From contig NZ_PVMZ01000005.1 of assembly GCF_003001815.1 (NCBI RefSeq), positions 471,875 through 535,874 on the forward strand: 64,000 nt of DNA, given 5' to 3'. The DNA comes from Actinoplanes italicus. GTDB lineage: Bacteria; Actinomycetota; Actinomycetes; Mycobacteriales; Micromonosporaceae. The translations under genes were made by a program, and so were the position numbers. Shown in pieces: positions 40,997 to 49,924 of the stretch. The notes beneath the pieces are model-generated. The model ran no database searches. It saw only the letters and a list, made by a program, of their open reading frames with translations, and had not been told where the DNA came from. Numbering within the stretch: position 1 is the first letter of the stretch; every line of letters starts with the position of its first letter.

Positions 40997-42380
40997 CGGG
41001 GATCCACTCCTCGAGGCGGCCGCCGGAGTAGATCAGGCCCGGCCCGAAGGTGAACAGGGCGTTGAAACCACCGAAGACGAACCAGTACGGGCTGATGCTG
41101 CCGCCGACGGCGTTCATGACACTGGACAGGCCGCGGAAGCCGTCCATGCCGCCGATGACGCCGGACCACTCGCGGGCGAACTGGCCGGGGTTGCGGAACA
41201 GGTTGCCCCACATGCCGAACGCCGCCCGGCTCTGGATCACGGTCGACTGGAAGAAGCCGATCTCCGGTGTGATCTGCCCGAACCGGCCGAGCAGGTTGTT
41301 GATGCCGGGCAGGTTGAACCAGTCGGAGGTGTTCTGCCAGCCGCTGGCCGGGTTCGTCGGGACGTGGAAGTCGCCGGGCCCGAACTGCTGCGTGACGGTG
41401 ACGTTCCCGCCGCCGGGACGGACCGCCCCGGGGCCGAGGTCGTCCAGCTGGATGGGACGGCCGTTCCAGTCACCGGTCAGGTTGAGCCGCGGCGGGCGGC
41501 CGGGGACGGCGTTCATCTCGCCGGTGATGTTGTTGAGGGTCCGCGCCGAGTTCGCCAGGTTCTTGCCGAACAGCGAGATCGCGGCGCCCACTCCGGCGAG
41601 GCCGAGTCCGACGGCGCCGAGCACGACGTCCAGGACACTGCCCTCGCCGCCGGCTAAGAGCACGCTGTCGGCTATCAGCGTGATCACACCGGCGACCACG
41701 GTTCCCAAGATCAAAAGATTCACACCCGGGAAGATCAGGCAGAGTACGGCCAGCACCATGCCGATGATCGCGAAGATCTTGCTGATCTCGGCGAAGAACG
41801 CGTTGACCTTGTCCTTCCAGGTGTCGGTCAGACCGTCGTCGTACCGGCGTGCGCTCACCGCGTCACCCAGCCGCTTGCCGGCCACGTCGAGCGCGTCCAG
41901 GGCCGCCGTGAGCTTGTTCTTCGCGGCGGTCAGCTGGGAGCCGGCCTCCTCCTGGGCGCGCTGCTTGTCGGTGTCCTTCTGCTGCTCCTCGGGCGGGAGC
42001 ACACCGTCCGGACCCTTCTGCCCGTCCGGACGGGCGTTCGCCGAGCTCACCGCCGACTTCGCGGACTCCTCCGCGGACAGTGCCGCAGCGGTCTCGCGCT
42101 TCGCCTCTTCGAGTTCAGGGATGTACTTACTGATCTCCGAAGCGCAGTCGTCATAACGTACAGCCGCCTTGCTCAAATCGTCTTTGATCGATTGAGCGTC
42201 CTTCTTGAGCGGCTCGACGTAGGCGCCCTGCAGGCTCTCCGCCCCGGCCTCGACGATCTTGGCCAGTTTGGCGATCGTGTCGTTGAGGGTCGTGGCGATG
42301 TTCTGGTAGTCGCGCTGGGCCTGCTGGATGCGGTCCACCGACGCCTTGTTCAGGGTGCCGAGGCGTGCGTCGTCGCTCAC
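40986..42380 (-). CDS. Coiled-coil membrane protein of T7SS-like locus
   Basis: 464 residues. Residues 10-110 are long helices (IQQAQRDYQNIATTLNDTIA, LEEAKRETAAALSAEESAKS), a charged stretch with QKGPDGVLPPEEQQKDTDKQ follows, then another helix to 180. Hydrophobic segments at about 202-245 and 248-272 should cross the membrane two to four times. The last 190 residues are glycine- and asparagine-rich with GNVTVTQQFGPGDFHVPT. The N-terminal helical hairpin resembles WXG100/LXG-type secreted proteins fused to a membrane part. It could be a substrate or a part of the channel. The start overlaps the WXG100-like gene (ATGA). Confidence 0.75.
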   Translation of the reverse strand: MSDDARLGTLNKASVDRIQQAQRDYQNIATTLNDTIAKLAKIVEAGAESLQGAYVEPLKKDAQSIKDDLSKAAVRYDDCASEISKYIPELEEAKRETAAALSAEESAKSAVSSANARPDGQKGPDGVLPPEEQQKDTDKQRAQEEAGSQLTAAKNKLTAALDALDVAGKRLGDAVSARRYDDGLTDTWKDKVNAFFAEISKIFAIIGMVLAVLCLIFPGVNLLILGTVVAGVITLIADSVLLAGGEGSVLDVVLGAVGLGLAGVGAAISLFGKNLANSARTLNNITGEMNAVPGRPPRLNLTGDWNGRPIQLDDLGPGAVRPGGGNVTVTQQFGPGDFHVPTNPASGWQNTSDWFNLPGINNLLGRFGQITPEIGFFQSTVIQSRAAFGMWGNLFRNPGQFAREWSGVIGGMDGFRGLSSVMNAVGGSISPYWFVFGGFNALFTFGPGLIYSGGRLEEWIPDVN

Positions 42381-42661
42381 TGGCCGTTCCCCTCGAGGGA
42401 GTCACGAAGCTGCTGATCGGCCTTGGCCCACGCCTCGTTGACCTCCTCGACCGTCTTCGCGAACTTCTTCATCGCCTCGACCATCTTTCCGCGGTGGATC
42501 TTCCAGTTGTCGGCGAAGTCGCCCATCGACGAGTTGGCGTTGCCCTGTCCCCAGTGGCCCTTGTCGGTGTTCTGGAGGTGGTTGGCGCCCTCGAACGCGC
42601 TGACCAGCGCATTGAGATCGTTGACCAGCTCGCCGAGGTCCTGGACTACGAGGTCGGCCAT
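42377..42661 (-). CDS. WXG100-like protein
   Basis: 94 residues, the length of ESAT-6/WXG100 proteins. Helix, turn, helix: LGELVNDLNALVSAFEGANH, then DNWKIHRGKMVEAMKKFAKT, VEEVNEAWAKADQQLRDSLE. The turn has FADNWKIH rather than a clean W-x-G. It follows the ATPase gene with a one-base overlap of stop and start and overlaps the next gene by four bases. It probably forms a heterodimer with the other WXG100 protein or with the coiled-coil protein. Confidence 0.8.
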   Translation of the reverse strand: MADLVVQDLGELVNDLNALVSAFEGANHLQNTDKGHWGQGNANSSMGDFADNWKIHRGKMVEAMKKFAKTVEEVNEAWAKADQQLRDSLEGNGQ

Positions 42662-45600
42662 CAGGTCTCCGGTTTCAGCAGGGGGATCTGGAGCGACTGC
42701 AGGGAGCCGTCGCCGAGGTGGGCGCGGGCCGCGCCGGGCACGACACGCTCGGCCAGGTGCGCCCGGGAGAGCCGGACGCCGACCAGGTCGCCGGCGCTCA
42801 GCGTGGGCGGGGACAGCAGGATGCCACGGCGGTTCTTCTTGACCTCGACCTGCCAGCCGGAGAAGCCCATCGCCACCGAGGAGATCTCCCCGGCGATGAC
42901 GACGGCCCGCTTCGAGCCGGACGCCTGCCGGACCAGCTGGCGCACGTAGTCGCGGGCCAGCATGTCGCGCCAGCTCTCGGCGTCGTCGATCAGCAGCACC
43001 ACCGGGCCGTCGCCGGGCTCGATGAGCTCGGCGAAGTCGGGGTCGCGCGGGTTCTCATCGGTGATCACGCCCCGGACGCCGGGCCGGCCCGCGAAGTCGC
43101 GCAGCGGCGACCGCAGCGGCGCTCCGATCACGATCTCCGCGCCACCACGCAGCAGCGACTCGGCCATCACCGCGAGCGCGGTGCTGCGCCCGGAGCGGGA
43201 CGGGCCCGCGATCAGGAAGGTCGGCAGGTCGTTGACCAGGTCCATGCCGATCGGCTCGAGCTCGTCGCCGCCGACGCCGATCAGTGCCCAGCCCGGTGCC
43301 GGAGTGGGCAGGCTCTCCCACACCTGGTCGAACGTGAGCTGGGTCGGCATCACGGCGATCCGGCTGGGACGCTGTTCGCGCGGCACCGCCGCCTCACGTT
43401 CGACGAGCCGGGCGGCCAGCGCGTGCATGGCGGCGACCTGGGACGGACCGGACGGGTCCGCGTCGAGCAGGGCGACCTGCAGCTCGACGGAGCTGACCGC
43501 GCGGTAGCCGCGGCCGGGCGGCATGTTCTCCGGGATCTTGCGCGGGTTCAGTCCCGCCATGCTCGCGTCGGCCCGATCGGAGAGCCGCAGCACCACCTTC
43601 TCCTCGGTGAGCGAGCTGATCCGCCCGCTGAGCAGCGAATGGTCACCCGTGATGATCAGGTGGACGCCCGCGCTGGCGCCCTCGCGCAGCAGCGTGTACA
43701 CGAGGTCGGTGAGTGCGCCGCCGTCGTGTTCGCTGAGGGTTCCCATGAACCCCTCCCAGCGGTCGAGCAGCAGCAGGATGTGCGGCAGCCGGTCCGCGGG
43801 CGCGCTCGCGGCCCGCTGCTCGGTCAGGTCGGCGAACCCGCCCTCGCCGAGCAGTCGCTGGCGGCGCTGCACCTCCTGCTGGAGGCGGTTCAGCAGGCGC
43901 ACGGCCCGTTCGGTGTCGGAGCGCTGCACGACCGCGCCGCAGTGCGGCAGCTTCACCATCGGGAGCAGCGCGCCGTTTCCACAATCAAGACCATAGAGAT
44001 GGAGATCGGGTACGGCCGACGCGCTCGCGGCTGCGGCGGCGATCGTACGCAAGGCCTGTGATCTTCCCGATCTCGGTGCCCCGGCGATGTGCAGATGACC
44101 GAACGTGGACAGGTCGATCAGCATCGGTTCCTGCCGCTGGCTGCGGGGCAGATCCTGCACCGCCCAGGCGAAGACGGGCTCGCCGGAGGCGGCGGCGTCC
44201 GTGCTCAGCCCGGCCACGTGGGTGGTCGGCAGCGGCGGCAGCCACGGACGGCGCTGCCGTGGGAAGTTCGCCATGTCGCTGGCCAGCCGGATCGCCGAGA
44301 CCAGCACCGACAGGTCGGTGGCCTCCTCGGTCTCGGTGACGCCACGCGGGCGCTGCGGCACCGGACGGCCCAGGTGCTGCCAGTCGACCGGGTAGAGGAA
44401 CGGCGCGACGACCGCCGTCCGGTCCGGCCGGCCGGGACGCCGCCCGCCGACCCGTCCGGCCTGGAACGGGATGAGCGAGCTGTGGCCGAGCCGGGCGTAC
44501 GCGCGTCCCGGGGTCGACGCCGAGATGGTGGCCGCGTCGCGTGCGTCGATGACGTCGGTGCTCTCCCCCGCGTCCGTGACCCGCAGCGCGACCCGCAGGT
44601 TGGTGTTGGCACGGATCTCCGCCGACACCACACCGGACGGTCGCTGGGTCGCCAGGATCAGGTGGATGCCGAGCGACCGGCCCCGCTGGGCGATGTTGAC
44701 CAGGCCGGTGACGAAGTCGGGCAGCTCACGGGCCATCGACGCGAACTCGTCGATCACGATCAGCAGACGCGGGATCGGGGCGAGCCCCGGCCGCCGTACC
44801 GAGAAGTCGATGTAGTCCTCGATGTCCTTGGCACCGGCCGCGGCGAGCAGGTGCTCGCGGTGGGTCAGCTCGGCGCCGAGCGACGTGAGGGCCCGCTCGA
44901 CCAGGTGCGAGTCGAGGTCGGTGACCATGCCGACGGTGTGCGGCAGGTCGACGCAGTCCTTGAAGGCCGCGCCGCCCTTGTAGTCGACGAGCACGAAGTT
45001 CATCGCGTCCGGCCGGTTCGCCACGGCCAGCGACGCCACCAGCGTCTGCAGGAACTCGGACTTGCCGGAGCCGGTGGTGCCCGCGATCAGGCCGTGCGGG
45101 CCGTGGTGGACCAGGTCGAGCGCGAACGGCCCGTCGAGCGTGTAGCCGATCACCGCCCGGGTGTTGCGGCCGGACGCCGACCAGCGAGCGCCGATCGCGG
45201 CCGGGGACGGCTCCTCGAGCTTGAGCACCTCCAGCAGCCGGGCCGCGGCCGGCAGGGCGGCGTCGCCCTGGTTGTCGCTGACGTCACGGATCGGGGCGAG
45301 CCTGCGGCCCGTGGTGGCGTACCACTCGTCGACGACCTCGTCGACCCGCACGTCGTCGATCCGGGCAGCGCGCTGCTGGTGCAGGGTCGTCGGCAGCCCC
45401 GCACCACCGGCGACCACGGTGGTGCACTCCTCCGGCAGAGTGCGCTGGTCGCTGTCCACGCAGATGGAGTAGACACCGACGGCCGGACCGGACAGCAGGA
45501 TGTTGACGACGCCGGGCAGTGCGCGCAGCCGGCGGGCGCCGTCGAGGACCACCACGATGTCCGGATCGGAGATCACCGCGTTGGCGCCGGCGTTGAGCCG

Positions 45601-47031
45601 CGCCTGACGGCGGCCCTCGATCAGCTCGATCAGCTCGGCGACGCGGCGGGCGATCGTCTCGGCGTCGGTGCCGAGCAGGGTGAGCGTGCTCTGCCCGAGC
45701 AGCGGGCGGGTGTGCGGCAGCCAGGCCGCCCAGTCCCAGAGCGAACCGCCCGCCGGGTCGGTGAGGATGTAGAGCTGCACGTCACGGGGGCTCTGCAGGA
45801 CGGCGAGCTGGCCGGTCATCCAGCGGGCCACCCGGCGCGGCCAGTCGTCGCGGCCGGCCACGCCGACCACCCCGGCGTGCGCGATGGAGAACGCGACCGG
45901 CACATCGTCGACCTGCCGGGACTCACGACGCGGCGGGTTCTCGCCCTCGAGCTCGACGGTCACGTCGCCGCGCAGGTCGGCGGTGCCGACCCGGACCACC
46001 AGATGATCGGGGTCGGTGCGACGGCGTTCCCAGAGCCGGGCGCGCGGTCCCATGGCGATGACCAGCAGTTCGGCCGGATCGGGACTGGCGGTACGGCGGT
46101 CGCGGCGCTCCAGCTCGACCGCGGCGACGATGTCGGCCTCGACCTTGTCGCGGCGGACCTTGTACTCGCCGACCTTCGACCGGTGACTCTTCTTGCCCTG
46201 GCGGCGTCCGGTGATCCAGTTCGCGACCACCATGATCGGCGACATAGCGGCCATCATCAGGTACAACGGGTTACGCAGGGCCACCGACATGACGACACCG
46301 AACACGGCCGGCAGAGCCGCCGCCACCCAGGGCATCGGGTTGCCGTCCGGAGTCTTCGGCTCGGCCGGCATGCGGAAGATCCCGGGACGCTGCGGCGGCA
46401 GCAGCCGTGGCGGACGGTTGTAGTCCAGGTACTCGTTGTCCGGGGACGGCTCGACCATCGCGTCCGGGCGAAGCACCGGATGCGCCTCGAACAGGGTCTG
46501 CCCCACCTGCAGCTGCGCGGTCACCGGCCAGGGCGTTTCACCATCAAGAGCCTCACGATCCAGCCGTACGCCCTCCGCGGCGCCGCGGATCCGCACGGCC
46601 GCGTCGATCGAGACCAGGATCGTCGCGGCGACCGGAGGCTGGTCGGGCTCCAGCTGCACGGGGCTGCCCGGCGCCGACCCGAGCCGGTGCTCGCCGGCAC
46701 CGAGGTTCCAGATCCGGCCCGCACCCGACCCCGCCACCGCCCGCAGCGTGACCAGGCCGTTGATGGCCGACGGCGCCGAACCCGGCTGGTGCAGTGACAG
46801 CACCGTGCCGTCGTGGATGCCGCTGTCGGCCAGCGGCAGGTCGAGGTCGAGCTGTCGCCCGTCACGGAAGACCCGGTCGTCGTCGACGGCCGGGGTCCGC
46901 GCCAGGTACGACGGGTCGAGACCGTCCAGGAGAGCCTTGACGACGTCCCGGACCGGCGTGGTCGGTTCGGCGTCCACCAGCACGTCGACCGACCAGGCCG
47001 ACGGATGCTCCAGTGTGATCAGCGCCCGCAC
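42661..47031 (-). CDS. FtsK/SpoIIIE-type T7SS ATPase (EccC/EssC-like), three ATPase domains
   Basis: 1,456 residues. Residues 1-90 look ubiquitin/YukD-like and 90-190 FHA-like, as in EssC. Two membrane helices are at about 228-270 (LPAVFGVVMSVAL, LYLMMAAMSPIMVV). Then three ATPase domains: D1 with Walker A GTTGSGKSE near residue 652 and Walker B RLLIVIDEFA near 755; D2 with GAPRSGRSQ near 982; D3 with GPSRSGRST near 1273. D2 and D3 have arginine in place of the P-loop lysine. ATPase domain 1 is the one expected to power export. FHA-like N-termini and a single chain are Firmicutes EssC features, whereas mycobacterial EccC lacks them. Confidence 0.93.
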   Translation of the reverse strand: MRALITLEHPSAWSVDVLVDAEPTTPVRDVVKALLDGLDPSYLARTPAVDDDRVFRDGRQLDLDLPLADSGIHDGTVLSLHQPGSAPSAINGLVTLRAVAGSGAGRIWNLGAGEHRLGSAPGSPVQLEPDQPPVAATILVSIDAAVRIRGAAEGVRLDREALDGETPWPVTAQLQVGQTLFEAHPVLRPDAMVEPSPDNEYLDYNRPPRLLPPQRPGIFRMPAEPKTPDGNPMPWVAAALPAVFGVVMSVALRNPLYLMMAAMSPIMVVANWITGRRQGKKSHRSKVGEYKVRRDKVEADIVAAVELERRDRRTASPDPAELLVIAMGPRARLWERRRTDPDHLVVRVGTADLRGDVTVELEGENPPRRESRQVDDVPVAFSIAHAGVVGVAGRDDWPRRVARWMTGQLAVLQSPRDVQLYILTDPAGGSLWDWAAWLPHTRPLLGQSTLTLLGTDAETIARRVAELIELIEGRRQARLNAGANAVISDPDIVVVLDGARRLRALPGVVNILLSGPAVGVYSICVDSDQRTLPEECTTVVAGGAGLPTTLHQQRAARIDDVRVDEVVDEWYATTGRRLAPIRDVSDNQGDAALPAAARLLEVLKLEEPSPAAIGARWSASGRNTRAVIGYTLDGPFALDLVHHGPHGLIAGTTGSGKSEFLQTLVASLAVANRPDAMNFVLVDYKGGAAFKDCVDLPHTVGMVTDLDSHLVERALTSLGAELTHREHLLAAAGAKDIEDYIDFSVRRPGLAPIPRLLIVIDEFASMARELPDFVTGLVNIAQRGRSLGIHLILATQRPSGVVSAEIRANTNLRVALRVTDAGESTDVIDARDAATISASTPGRAYARLGHSSLIPFQAGRVGGRRPGRPDRTAVVAPFLYPVDWQHLGRPVPQRPRGVTETEEATDLSVLVSAIRLASDMANFPRQRRPWLPPLPTTHVAGLSTDAAASGEPVFAWAVQDLPRSQRQEPMLIDLSTFGHLHIAGAPRSGRSQALRTIAAAAASASAVPDLHLYGLDCGNGALLPMVKLPHCGAVVQRSDTERAVRLLNRLQQEVQRRQRLLGEGGFADLTEQRAASAPADRLPHILLLLDRWEGFMGTLSEHDGGALTDLVYTLLREGASAGVHLIITGDHSLLSGRISSLTEEKVVLRLSDRADASMAGLNPRKIPENMPPGRGYRAVSSVELQVALLDADPSGPSQVAAMHALAARLVEREAAVPREQRPSRIAVMPTQLTFDQVWESLPTPAPGWALIGVGGDELEPIGMDLVNDLPTFLIAGPSRSGRSTALAVMAESLLRGGAEIVIGAPLRSPLRDFAGRPGVRGVITDENPRDPDFAELIEPGDGPVVLLIDDAESWRDMLARDYVRQLVRQASGSKRAVVIAGEISSVAMGFSGWQVEVKKNRRGILLSPPTLSAGDLVGVRLSRAHLAERVVPGAARAHLGDGSLQSLQIPLLKPET

Positions 47032-47065
47032 GTTGCTGCTCTACCTCTCCCTCATGACGGCAGAG

Positions 47066-47095
47066 CGCCGCGCCGGTCCTGCGACCGGCGCGGCG
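47066..47095. terminator. Intercistronic hairpin between WXG100 and ATPase genes
   Basis: CGCCGCGCCGGTC (47066-47078) and GACCGGCGCGGCG (47083-47095) pair over 13 bp with a four-base loop. It lies between the WXG100 stop (47108) and the ATPase ATG (47031). It probably stops most transcripts after WXG100 or protects its 3' end, giving much more WXG100 than ATPase. Confidence 0.75.
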
Positions 47096-47107
47096 ACTTG
47101 GTTACTC

Positions 47108-47407
47108 TCAGCGATTGTTGAGCGAGTTGGCGAGCTGGGTGTCCATGTCACGCATCGCGTCCACGGTCTTGTCCAGCCACGACGAGAGCTGCTCGAGGGT
47201 CTCCATCACCTGGTTCGCCGACGTCACGAACTCGGTGTGTACCTCGTCGAACTTCCCGGACGCCTGGTCGGTGACGAAACCCGAGGCAGTGAGGTTGTCC
47301 ACGATGGACTTGCACTCGGTCAGGCGCGCGTCGATGTCGTTCTTGTTGTTGCGCATGCGGGTCGCGCTGTCCGACATCTCGGCGTAGGTGATGTTCAGAT
47401 TCGCCAT
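47108..47407 (-). CDS. WXG100 family protein (ESAT-6-like)
   Basis: 99 residues. LNITYAEMSDSATRMRNNKN, DNLTASGFVTDQASGKFDEV and QVMETLEQLSSWLDKTVDAM give the helix-turn-helix hairpin. The WXG turn is replaced by GFVTDQASG, a variant common in Micromonosporaceae, and a tryptophan sits in the second helix. GGAGGGA precedes the ATG. It is the first gene of the operon and the likely main secreted substrate. The LysM gene is divergent, 226 bp away. Confidence 0.88.
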   Translation of the reverse strand: MANLNITYAEMSDSATRMRNNKNDIDARLTECKSIVDNLTASGFVTDQASGKFDEVHTEFVTSANQVMETLEQLSSWLDKTVDAMRDMDTQLANSLNNR

Positions 47408-47633
47408 CGGTGGTCCCTCCACAGTGGTGCCGGGTGATGGCGCGCACCAGCCCGACGATCAGCAACGCGATCAAACTAGGGCGATCGTGCGATCTTGTCT
47501 ATGTAGGTTTGGACACTCCGGACGATCTCCTCCGAGGCGAAGCCCTAAGATTCGGCGATCATGGGCCACCCGTCGCACGACTCCAGTGGCTCGCATCGAT
47601 GATTGATCCGCGCCGAGGTTCGAGGAGAACACG

Positions 47634-48947
47634 ATGAAATGGCTGGGCCGACCGGCTCTCGCCGTCCTGGGGTGGGCGATGGCCGGACTCACCGCCGCCG
47701 TCCTGTTCAGTGGAGCGGCCCACGCGGATCCGCTGCCCGCCCCGTCCGATCAGGGGCAGTCCGCGCCGTACTACATCGTCACTGACAGTTACAACGGCGA
47801 ACCGGAATACCTCTACGAGATCGCCGAGCGGTTCCTCGGCAACGGCGACCGCGCCATGGAGATCTTCGAACTCAACAAGGGCCGCTGGGAGCCCGGAGGG
47901 CAGCAGGTCGCCAACCCCGAGGTGATCGAGCCGGGCTGGGTTCTGCGGCTGCCCGCCGACGCCAAGGGCAAGGAGGTGAAGACCGGCGTCCTGCCGTTCC
48001 ACCCGGAGCCCGCCGCTTCCTCCGCCTCCTCCGCTCCCGCGGCCACCGCGCCGGCGGCCACGACCGCGGCCACCACGCCCCCCGCCGCCGCGCCGGCAGG
48101 CACCAGTGGCGGCAGCTCTTGGCTGATCATCGTGGCCGGTGTGCTGGGGGTGGCGCTCCTCGCCGCCGGCGCGTGGTTCGGGCTTCTGGTGCTGCGCCGC
48201 AAGCGGGCCAAGACCGCGATCGTGCCGCCACCGGTCATGAACGACTCCGACGCGTGGACCGTCGACCGGGCGGCACGGGCCCTGGCCACCGCCTGCGTGC
48301 AGCAGGGCCGCGAGGCGCCGGAGACGGTCGCGCTGGTACTCGGACCGGAGACCGTGACCCTGCGACTGGCCACTCCGGACGAGGCCGCGCCGATCGGATG
48401 GACGGTCGGCGACGACGGCCGGACCTGGTCGGCCACCGTCAGCGAGGTGCAGCGCGCGACCGTGGACAACGCGCTGCCGGAGCCGTTCCCGCGGCTCGTA
48501 CCGCTGGGTCTGACCGAATCCGGTCAGGTACTGCTGAACCTGGCCCAGTCCGGCGGGGTGATCAGCCTCGACGGCGACCGGGACCGTGCACACGACCTGG
48601 CCCGGGCCTGGTCCGTCCGGCTGACCCGAAGCCCGTGGGCGGCGAACATCCGGGTGATCCGGGTCGGGTTCGACCACGAGGCCGGAGAGCGGTTCACCGG
48701 CGTCGACGCCACGACCGTCACCGACGCGGCCCGGGTCGCGGAGACCTCGCCGGGCGGTGTCCTGCTGCTCGCCGGCACACCCCGCGGGCATGATCTGGCG
48801 CTGGTCAACGCGCTGCTCCAACACCCGCAGCGGGTGTGGTCGGCGGTCGTGATCCAGGCCGACGAGGCGCAGTGGCGGCTCTCGATCGCCGCGACCGGCG
48901 CCGTCGAGACGAGCCTCGTGCCCAAGCTGGCCGGGCTGCGCGTGTAG
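47634..48947 (+). CDS. LysM-like membrane protein next to T7SS-like locus
   Basis: 437 residues. A signal peptide or first helix covers 1-31 (ending AAHA-DP). A LysM-like domain is at about 47-105 (YYIVTDSYNGEPEYLYEIAE, NPEVIEPGWVLRLPAD). A threonine/alanine/proline linker runs to 160, then one membrane helix (163-187) and a basic stop-transfer LRRKRAK. The cytoplasmic 245 residues (TVDRAARALATACVQQ, GLTESGQVLLNLAQSGGVIS, LLLAGTPRGHDLAL) resemble the bacterial transcription activator-like part of some actinobacterial LysM proteins. It may anchor the secretion site to peptidoglycan. GAGGAG precedes the ATG. Confidence 0.85.
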   Translation: MKWLGRPALAVLGWAMAGLTAAVLFSGAAHADPLPAPSDQGQSAPYYIVTDSYNGEPEYLYEIAERFLGNGDRAMEIFELNKGRWEPGGQQVANPEVIEPGWVLRLPADAKGKEVKTGVLPFHPEPAASSASSAPAATAPAATTAATTPPAAAPAGTSGGSSWLIIVAGVLGVALLAAGAWFGLLVLRRKRAKTAIVPPPVMNDSDAWTVDRAARALATACVQQGREAPETVALVLGPETVTLRLATPDEAAPIGWTVGDDGRTWSATVSEVQRATVDNALPEPFPRLVPLGLTESGQVLLNLAQSGGVISLDGDRDRAHDLARAWSVRLTRSPWAANIRVIRVGFDHEAGERFTGVDATTVTDAARVAETSPGGVLLLAGTPRGHDLALVNALLQHPQRVWSAVVIQADEAQWRLSIAATGAVETSLVPKLAGLRV

Positions 48948-48957
48948 TCGTAGGGCG

Positions 48958-48989
48958 GACGGCCTCCGGAGCACCTGCCGGAGGCCGTC
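48958..48989. terminator. Hairpin terminator after the LysM gene
   Basis: GACGGCCTCCGG (48958-48969) and CCGGAGGCCGTC (48978-48989) form a perfect 12-bp stem with an eight-base loop, starting 10 bp after the LysM stop. Confidence 0.85.
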
Positions 48990-49160
48990 TCATCGCTTCC
49001 CTCTCCCCGGGCGGCGCTCCCCGGCACCCGGGTGGTGGTTGCCGATCTCCGGGCGGTGGTTCCCGATCGCGGCGGCGCATCCCGATTCCCGCTTGACCAG
49101 GACGAATACGGAATAGTCTGGTATCGACCTGGCTTGCTGGTGAAACACACGGAGGCGGCC

Positions 49161-49808
49161 ATGACGACCGTTAGACGACAATGGGGCCGAATCGCCACGG
49201 TGATGCTTCTGGCCGGGGCCTCGATCGTTCCTGGCGCCGCGGTCAGAGCGTCGGGGTCGGCCGGTCAGGTGATCGTTCCGGCCGACGGCAGATGGGTGGA
49301 CACCGGTATCGACGTGGTGACCGGCGGCTCCCTACGGATCAGCGCGTGGGGCACCTGGACCGACGGCAACGCCACCTCCGGCCCGGACGGTTCCCCCAAG
49401 CACTGGCCCGACAACTTCCTCAACCTCGAGGACATCGGCGTCTGCGCGGTCTGCGCGACAACGATGACCTCCGGATGGGGCGCACTCGACGGCTACATCG
49501 GCAACGCGCCGCCCGCCCCGGGCAGCTACACGTCGCACGCGGTCCTTCCGGAGGCGTGGAAGGTCTTCTTCGTCGGCTCGAACTTCGCCACGACGGTCCA
49601 GAACTCCGGACGGCTCTGGCTCAACAAGAACGCGGACGCCTACAGCGGCCACATCGTGGACAACAGCGGCTCCATCGCCGCCGTGATCGACACGTCGGCG
49701 CTCACACCCCCGGCCGCCGGGGTTCCCAGCATTCCCGACTTCGTCTGCCTCGGTGGCATCGGCGACTGCGACGGCACCCGCGCTCCGAACGACCATCCGC
49801 CCGGCTGA
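49161..49808 (+). CDS. Secreted protein with possible PA-IL-like (lectin) beta fold
   Basis: 215 residues with a signal peptide (RIATVMLLAGASIVPGAAVR, cleavage near residue 33). The mature part is beta-rich: GQVIVPADGRWVDTGIDVVT, GSLRISAWGTWTDGN, then CAVCATTMTSGWG and VFFVGSNF. The VxVPAxxxWVDTGIxVxxG start resembles the galactose-binding LecA/PA-IL-like domain. Four to six cysteines suggest disulfides. GGAGG lies before the ATG. Confidence 0.65.
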   Translation: MTTVRRQWGRIATVMLLAGASIVPGAAVRASGSAGQVIVPADGRWVDTGIDVVTGGSLRISAWGTWTDGNATSGPDGSPKHWPDNFLNLEDIGVCAVCATTMTSGWGALDGYIGNAPPAPGSYTSHAVLPEAWKVFFVGSNFATTVQNSGRLWLNKNADAYSGHIVDNSGSIAAVIDTSALTPPAAGVPSIPDFVCLGGIGDCDGTRAPNDHPPG

Positions 49809-49924
49809 ACGGTCGGCGGAATCGCGTCACTCACGATGGTGAACTCCGGGGCAGCGTCTCCCCATGGCTTCGAAAGGGACCGATTCTGAACAGGCTCGGT
49901 CCCCTCGAAGCCTCGGAGGTCGTC

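Noticed and set aside
44089..46797. 902-residue plus-strand open frame opposite the FtsK-type ATPase
   Set aside because: Long antisense frames are usual in high-GC DNA. No motif is seen and the ATPase on the other strand is certain.
48990..49160. Extended start for the secreted protein at 49161, reading from GTG 49032
   Set aside because: The added residues lack protein character, and a signal peptide starts properly at the ATG with GGAGG upstream.
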